From Prevotella sp. UBA4339 (GTDB taxonomy: Bacteria; Bacteroidota; Bacteroidia; Bacteroidales; Bacteroidaceae), in contig DGTJ01000013.1 of NCBI GenBank assembly GCA_002393725.1, positions 1 through 17,447 of the forward strand: a DNA stretch of 17,447 nucleotides. The letters are read 5' to 3'. Shown piece after piece: positions 14,478 to 17,447 of this stretch; the stretch's first letter is position 1; each line of letters opens with the position of its first letter. The position numbers and the translations under genes were made by a program. The notes beneath the pieces are model-generated. The model did no database searches and was not told the origin of the DNA. It saw nothing but the letters and a program-made list of their open reading frames with translations.

Positions 14478-15665
14478 CTACTGAGCTAACAGATGCTCAG
14501 CCATTGCACGTCCGAGAGCCTCACACTTGGCCTTGGTCTCGGCTGTTAACGCCTGCTTAATCTCTACTGGTTCACCTACTACATCGAAATGCAGCTTTTC
14601 ATCGTTCCATTTCTGAATCTCAGCAACAGCCTTTGATGCCCAGCCGAAAGAGCCGAACCATCCAATGCAGTGGTTCTTGATGTCCTTGCCTGCAAGTTCT
14701 GAAAGCAACACATCCATCTCATGATAGAGACCAGTATTATAGGTAGGAGCACCAACGATAAGTCCCTTATAGCGGAACACATCGCGGATAATATAAGAAT
14801 GATGAGTCTTAGAGACATTGTACATCACGATATTCTTCAGTCCTGCCTCTGAGGCTGCACGTGCAATCACCTCTGCAGCACGCTCTGTATTGCCGTACAT
14901 CGTACCATAGCAGATTACAAGTCCTGGCTCTGTCTCATACTTCGAAAGCTGGTCGTATATTCCTATAACCTTCTTCACATTCTCATGCCATACTGGTCCA
15001 TGGGTAGCACAGAGATAATCCAGCTGTATTCCTTCCAGTTTCTTTAAGGCATTCTGAACAGGCGTTCCATACTTTCCTACGATATTTGAGTAATAACGTA
15101 CCATCTCAAGCCAGAATGTATCTGTATTTATCTGTGAGTCAACGACACCTCCGTTCAAGGCGCCGAAACATCCGAATGCATCACCAGAGAACAGCACGTT
15201 ATTCTTGCTCTCAAGAGTCACCATCGTCTCAGGCCAGTGAACCATAGGAGTCATCACGAAGTTAAGAGTATGGTTTCCAAGTTCGATGGAATCACCGTTT
15301 TTAATTTCTATTGTATCCTCTGTTACGCCATAGAAACCCTCCATCATCTGGAAAGTCTTCTTGTTGCCGATAATCTGAATCTCAGGATAGTACTTCTTTA
15401 TAAGAGCAATACTGCCGCTATGGTCTGGCTCCATGTGATTGATTACCAGATAGTCAATTTTACGATCGCCTATCACCTCATGTATATTCTCAAGGTACTG
15501 CACAAAGAAGTCTACCTCAACGGTATCGATCAGACACACCTTGTCGTCATCAATGATATACGAGTTATAGCTAACGCCATTGGGCAACGGCCACAGACCC
15601 TCAAACAGATTCTTGTTGCGGTCATTCACACCTACATAGTAGATCTTGTTTACGATTTCTTTCAT
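14478..15665 (-). CDS. fprA: FprA-type flavodiiron protein (A-type flavoprotein)
   Basis: A 395-residue cytoplasmic enzyme that reduces O2 to water and/or NO to N2O, protecting anaerobes from oxidative or nitrosative stress. The N-terminal metallo-beta-lactamase-like domain carries all di-iron ligands: HMEPDH (His77, Glu79, Asp81, His82), His143 in MVHWPE, Asp162 in GDAFG and His222 in ATHGP. These match the classic FDP set (H-x-E-x-D-H, H, D, H), with the usual spacing. The flavodoxin domain from about residue 249 binds FMN through YGTMYGNTE (253-261). No fused rubredoxin is present and no rubredoxin gene lies in the window, so the electron donor must be encoded elsewhere. The gene starts 13 bp after the kinase stop codon, with no promoter between, so both are one transcript. 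Confidence 0.96.
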   Translation of the reverse strand: MKEIVNKIYYVGVNDRNKNLFEGLWPLPNGVSYNSYIIDDDKVCLIDTVEVDFFVQYLENIHEVIGDRKIDYLVINHMEPDHSGSIALIKKYYPEIQIIGNKKTFQMMEGFYGVTEDTIEIKNGDSIELGNHTLNFVMTPMVHWPETMVTLESKNNVLFSGDAFGCFGALNGGVVDSQINTDTFWLEMVRYYSNIVGKYGTPVQNALKKLEGIQLDYLCATHGPVWHENVKKVIGIYDQLSKYETEPGLVICYGTMYGNTERAAEVIARAASEAGLKNIVMYNVSKTHHSYIIRDVFRYKGLIVGAPTYNTGLYHEMDVLLSELAGKDIKNHCIGWFGSFGWASKAVAEIQKWNDEKLHFDVVGEPVEIKQALTAETKAKCEALGRAMAEHLLAQ

Positions 15666-15678
15666 AATTGTATAGTCT

Positions 15679-16638
15679 TTAGATATTCTCCATTTGATAC
15701 TCTTTCATCTCTTTTGCCATCAACTGTCCAAACTCGGTGTCAACACTATTACTGATGCTCTTACATACGTTGGCAGAGAATCTCATTCCGCAGGCAATAA
15801 CGTTATCCCACACCTCTTCGCCGACTCCTGCAATAATCATCTCTCGCGTAATTCCATATTTTACGAGTCCATATACAAAGCCAGCATTAAAGTTATCGCC
15901 TGCACCTATTGTACTTAAAGTTTCTGTCTGTTCAACAGGATACTGCTTCCTGACATTCCCCTCTGCTCTCAGTTCCACAGGGTTACCGCCGTTAGTAAAT
16001 ATAAAGTTCTTTGTGTAAAAGGATATCTGAGAACGATATACGGCATCGGCATCCGCCTTTTTATAAAGGATTTCAAAGTCTTCCGAAGATCCCCTTACGA
16101 TATCGGCATACTCAAGATTCTCGAGAATATTTGGGGTAAGCTTCATCACTTCATGTTGGTGAGATGCACGGAAGTTGACATCGTAATAGATGATAGCACC
16201 TTTGTTTTTAGCATGATCGAGAAATGCTGCCATCTGAGGCCGGATCACCGGATTGACAGCATAATAAGATCCGAACATCACGATATCATCAGGCTGTATG
16301 TCTGGATAGACAAACTCCAGCTGGTCATGCGGATGATCTTTGTAGAAGATATACTCAGCATCATTATTTTCGTTGAGAAAGGCCAATGAAATCGGTGATT
16401 TTGACTCTGGATAGACACACAAATACTCAGAATTCACGTTATTCTTCTGAAGAAAGGTTTCTATTTGCTTGCCCACACGGTCATTGCCTGTCACGCCAAT
16501 AAATGAAGCAGGCACACCAGAACGGCCTAAAGAGATAATACCATTGAAAACTGACCCGCCAGGCACTGCACCTATAGGCTGGTCATTCTTGAAAATTATA
16601 TCGAGAACAGTCTCTCCAATTCCTATTACTTTTCGCAT
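15679..16638 (-). CDS. PfkB family carbohydrate kinase
   Basis: A 319-residue cytoplasmic sugar kinase of the ribokinase/PfkB superfamily. Residues 1-13 read MRKVIGIGETVLD, PGGSVFNGIISLGR (26-39) is the first family signature region, and STIGAGDNFNAGF (242-254) is the second, with catalytic base Asp248 and the GAGD anion hole. Substrate (fructose, ribose, a nucleoside or other) cannot be read from sequence. I chose the ATG at 16638; a longer frame to 16689 adds 17 residues but crosses the promoter. The flavodiiron gene follows 13 bp downstream. A -7 box lies 20 nt upstream, and a 7-codon out-of-frame AUG reading frame (16649-16626) overlaps the start. Confidence 0.92.
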   Translation of the reverse strand: MRKVIGIGETVLDIIFKNDQPIGAVPGGSVFNGIISLGRSGVPASFIGVTGNDRVGKQIETFLQKNNVNSEYLCVYPESKSPISLAFLNENNDAEYIFYKDHPHDQLEFVYPDIQPDDIVMFGSYYAVNPVIRPQMAAFLDHAKNKGAIIYYDVNFRASHQHEVMKLTPNILENLEYADIVRGSSEDFEILYKKADADAVYRSQISFYTKNFIFTNGGNPVELRAEGNVRKQYPVEQTETLSTIGAGDNFNAGFVYGLVKYGITREMIIAGVGEEVWDNVIACGMRFSANVCKSISNSVDTEFGQLMAKEMKEYQMENI

Positions 16639-16658
16639 CGTTTTTGCATTTTGTGCTG

Positions 16659-16666
16659 CAAAGGTA
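16659..16666 (-). promoter_or_regulatory. -7 element of the kinase/flavodiiron operon
   Basis: On the minus strand TACCTTTG (16666 to 16659) lies 20 nt before the kinase ATG at 16638. It faces away from the M16 promoter at 16711-16718. Confidence 0.65.
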
Positions 16667-16676
16667 CAAAAAAAGC

Positions 16677-16706
16677 CACAGATTTTCACAGATTATCTCA
16701 GATTAT
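16677..16706. repeat. Three 10-bp direct repeats between divergent promoters
   Basis: CACAGATTTT (16677-16686), CACAGATTAT (16687-16696) and CTCAGATTAT (16697-16706). They fill the space between the kinase -7 box and the peptidase -7 box and are phased at about one helical turn. Confidence 0.8.
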
Positions 16707-16710
16707 TTTG

Positions 16711-16718
16711 TAACTTTG
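16711..16718 (+). promoter_or_regulatory. -7 element of the M16 peptidase gene
   Basis: TAACTTTG lies exactly 8 nt before the ATG at 16727 and is preceded directly by the last 10-bp CAGATTAT repeat and TTTG. Confidence 0.68.
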
Positions 16719-16726
16719 CGCGCAAA

Positions 16727-17447
16727 ATGACAAAATACAATACACATACTCTTAAAAATGGCCTGAGGATAATACATTTACCATCAGCTTCGCAGGTGGT
16801 ATATTGCGGTTATCAGATAGCAGCAGGTACACGCAACGAGCTGCCTGGCGAGGAAGGTATGGCTCACTTCTGTGAGCACATGACGTTCAAAGGTACAAAG
16901 CGTCGCAATGCCATCCAGATAATCAATGCCCTGGAAGGTGTAGGTGGAGAACTCAATGCCTTTACCAATAAGGAAGACACCGTATTCTATGCCGCCATAT
17001 CGAAAGAGCATTTCTCACAAGCTGTGGACATACTTACCGATATTGTTTTCCACAGTCAGTATCCACAGCATGAGATAGACAAGGAGGTGGAAGTTATATG
17101 CGATGAAATCGAGAGTTATAACGATTCGCCTGCAGAACTTATCTACGATGATTTCGAGAATATCATCTTCGAGGGTCATCCCTTAGGTCACAACATCCTT
17201 GGCAATTCAGATCAACTCCGCACCTATAAGACAAAGGATGCCTTGCGGTTTGTACATCGTAATTATCGAACGGATAATACTGTGTTTTTTGCCTATGGGG
17301 ATGTGGATTTTAAGAAGCTTGTAAGGAGAGTGGAGGAAGGGATCGTTTCCGAGGAATGTGGAATGTGGAATGTGGAAGGAGAATACTCTGCTGCAGATAT
17401 TTCCCATTCTACGGTTAACGTTTCTTCCGAAAATAACATTTCTCATT
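16727..17447 (+). CDS. M16 family zinc metallopeptidase (3' end outside window)
   Basis: The frame is open from the ATG at 16727 to the right edge (240 codons visible). It begins MTKYNTHTLKNGLRIIHLPS, then GMAHFCEHMTFKGT with the inverted zinc motif HxxEH at residues 47-51. The third ligand is probably Glu127 in VICDEIESYND, 76 residues after His51, as expected for pitrilysin/MPP-type enzymes. FEGHPLGHNILG and FVHRNYRTDN are further family blocks. Members degrade oligopeptides inside a clamshell of two homologous halves; only the first half is seen, so partner arrangement is unknown. No signal peptide is visible. Near the end a 7-bp triplicate repeat encodes an odd Glu-Cys-Gly-Met-Trp-Asn-Val-Glu segment, replacing normal linker sequence. 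Promoter box 8 nt upstream. Confidence 0.93.
   Translation, partial: MTKYNTHTLKNGLRIIHLPSASQVVYCGYQIAAGTRNELPGEEGMAHFCEHMTFKGTKRRNAIQIINALEGVGGELNAFTNKEDTVFYAAISKEHFSQAVDILTDIVFHSQYPQHEIDKEVEVICDEIESYNDSPAELIYDDFENIIFEGHPLGHNILGNSDQLRTYKTKDALRFVHRNYRTDNTVFFAYGDVDFKKLVRRVEEGIVSEECGMWNVEGEYSAADISHSTVNVSSENNISH
17354..17374 (+). repeat. Three 7-bp tandem repeats inside the M16 coding sequence
   Basis: GAATGTG occurs three times in a row. The unit is not a multiple of three, so the three copies are read in three different frames; 21 bp in total keeps the gene open, while gain or loss of one copy would shift the frame. Confidence 0.85.

Noticed and set aside
16639..16689. 17-residue N-terminal extension of the PfkB kinase
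   Set aside because: The extension spans the minus-strand promoter box, and MRKVIGIGE is the expected family N-terminus.

Overview
The window reads as chromosomal DNA of an anaerobic Bacteroidales bacterium, most likely Prevotella or a close relative. The evidence is the Bacteroidetes-type promoter element TAnnTTTG in front of most transcription units, the absence of Shine-Dalgarno sequences at the gene starts, an S46 dipeptidyl-peptidase, a LruC/DUF4842-type lipoprotein, and the overall gene content. The assignment to genus is an inference from gene content and promoters, not from a search.

Layout, left to right. (1) The end of a division and cell-wall cluster: ftsA (its 5' end lies outside the window) and ftsZ, joined by a 77-bp spacer that carries six tandem 8-bp repeats ending two bases before the ftsZ ATG. 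(2) A visibly AT-rich, stand-alone lipoprotein gene (LruC/DUF4842 type) with its own promoter, a 5' leader of about 80 nt and a strong terminator. (3) A gene-free stretch of 938 bp packed with palindromes: a 20-bp perfect hairpin, two 22-bp palindromic units, four to five further 22-bp palindromic units, and a gapless palindrome of about 270 bp made of 11-bp-spaced ACCTCCCT motifs and their inverted copies. (4) A plus-strand operon of a nucleoside-recognition (SpmA/SpmB-like) membrane protein, an oligosaccharide flippase and a secreted S46 dipeptidyl-peptidase of DPP7 type, closed by a bidirectional terminator. (5) A convergent minus-strand pair: an unusual thioredoxin-like protein fused to the C-terminal end of an alpha/beta-hydrolase, translationally coupled to a DeaD-like RNA helicase. 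(6) A divergent LOG-family (TIGR00730) gene. (7) A minus-strand operon of a PfkB sugar kinase and a flavodiiron protein. (8) A divergent M16 zinc peptidase that runs off the right end.

The genes are mostly housekeeping: division, envelope-glycan export, peptide foraging, RNA remodelling, oxygen or NO defence and sugar phosphorylation. The most unusual material is non-coding: the palindrome-dense region at 5376-6125, a series of short tandem repeats with unit sizes of 7, 8, 9, 10, 11 and 22 bp at functionally sensitive places, and three genes whose TAnnTTTG box lies exactly 8 nt before the ATG, which predicts near-leaderless mRNAs. The most unusual protein is the thioredoxin/hydrolase-tail fusion. 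All counts and alignments here were made by eye; no database search was possible.
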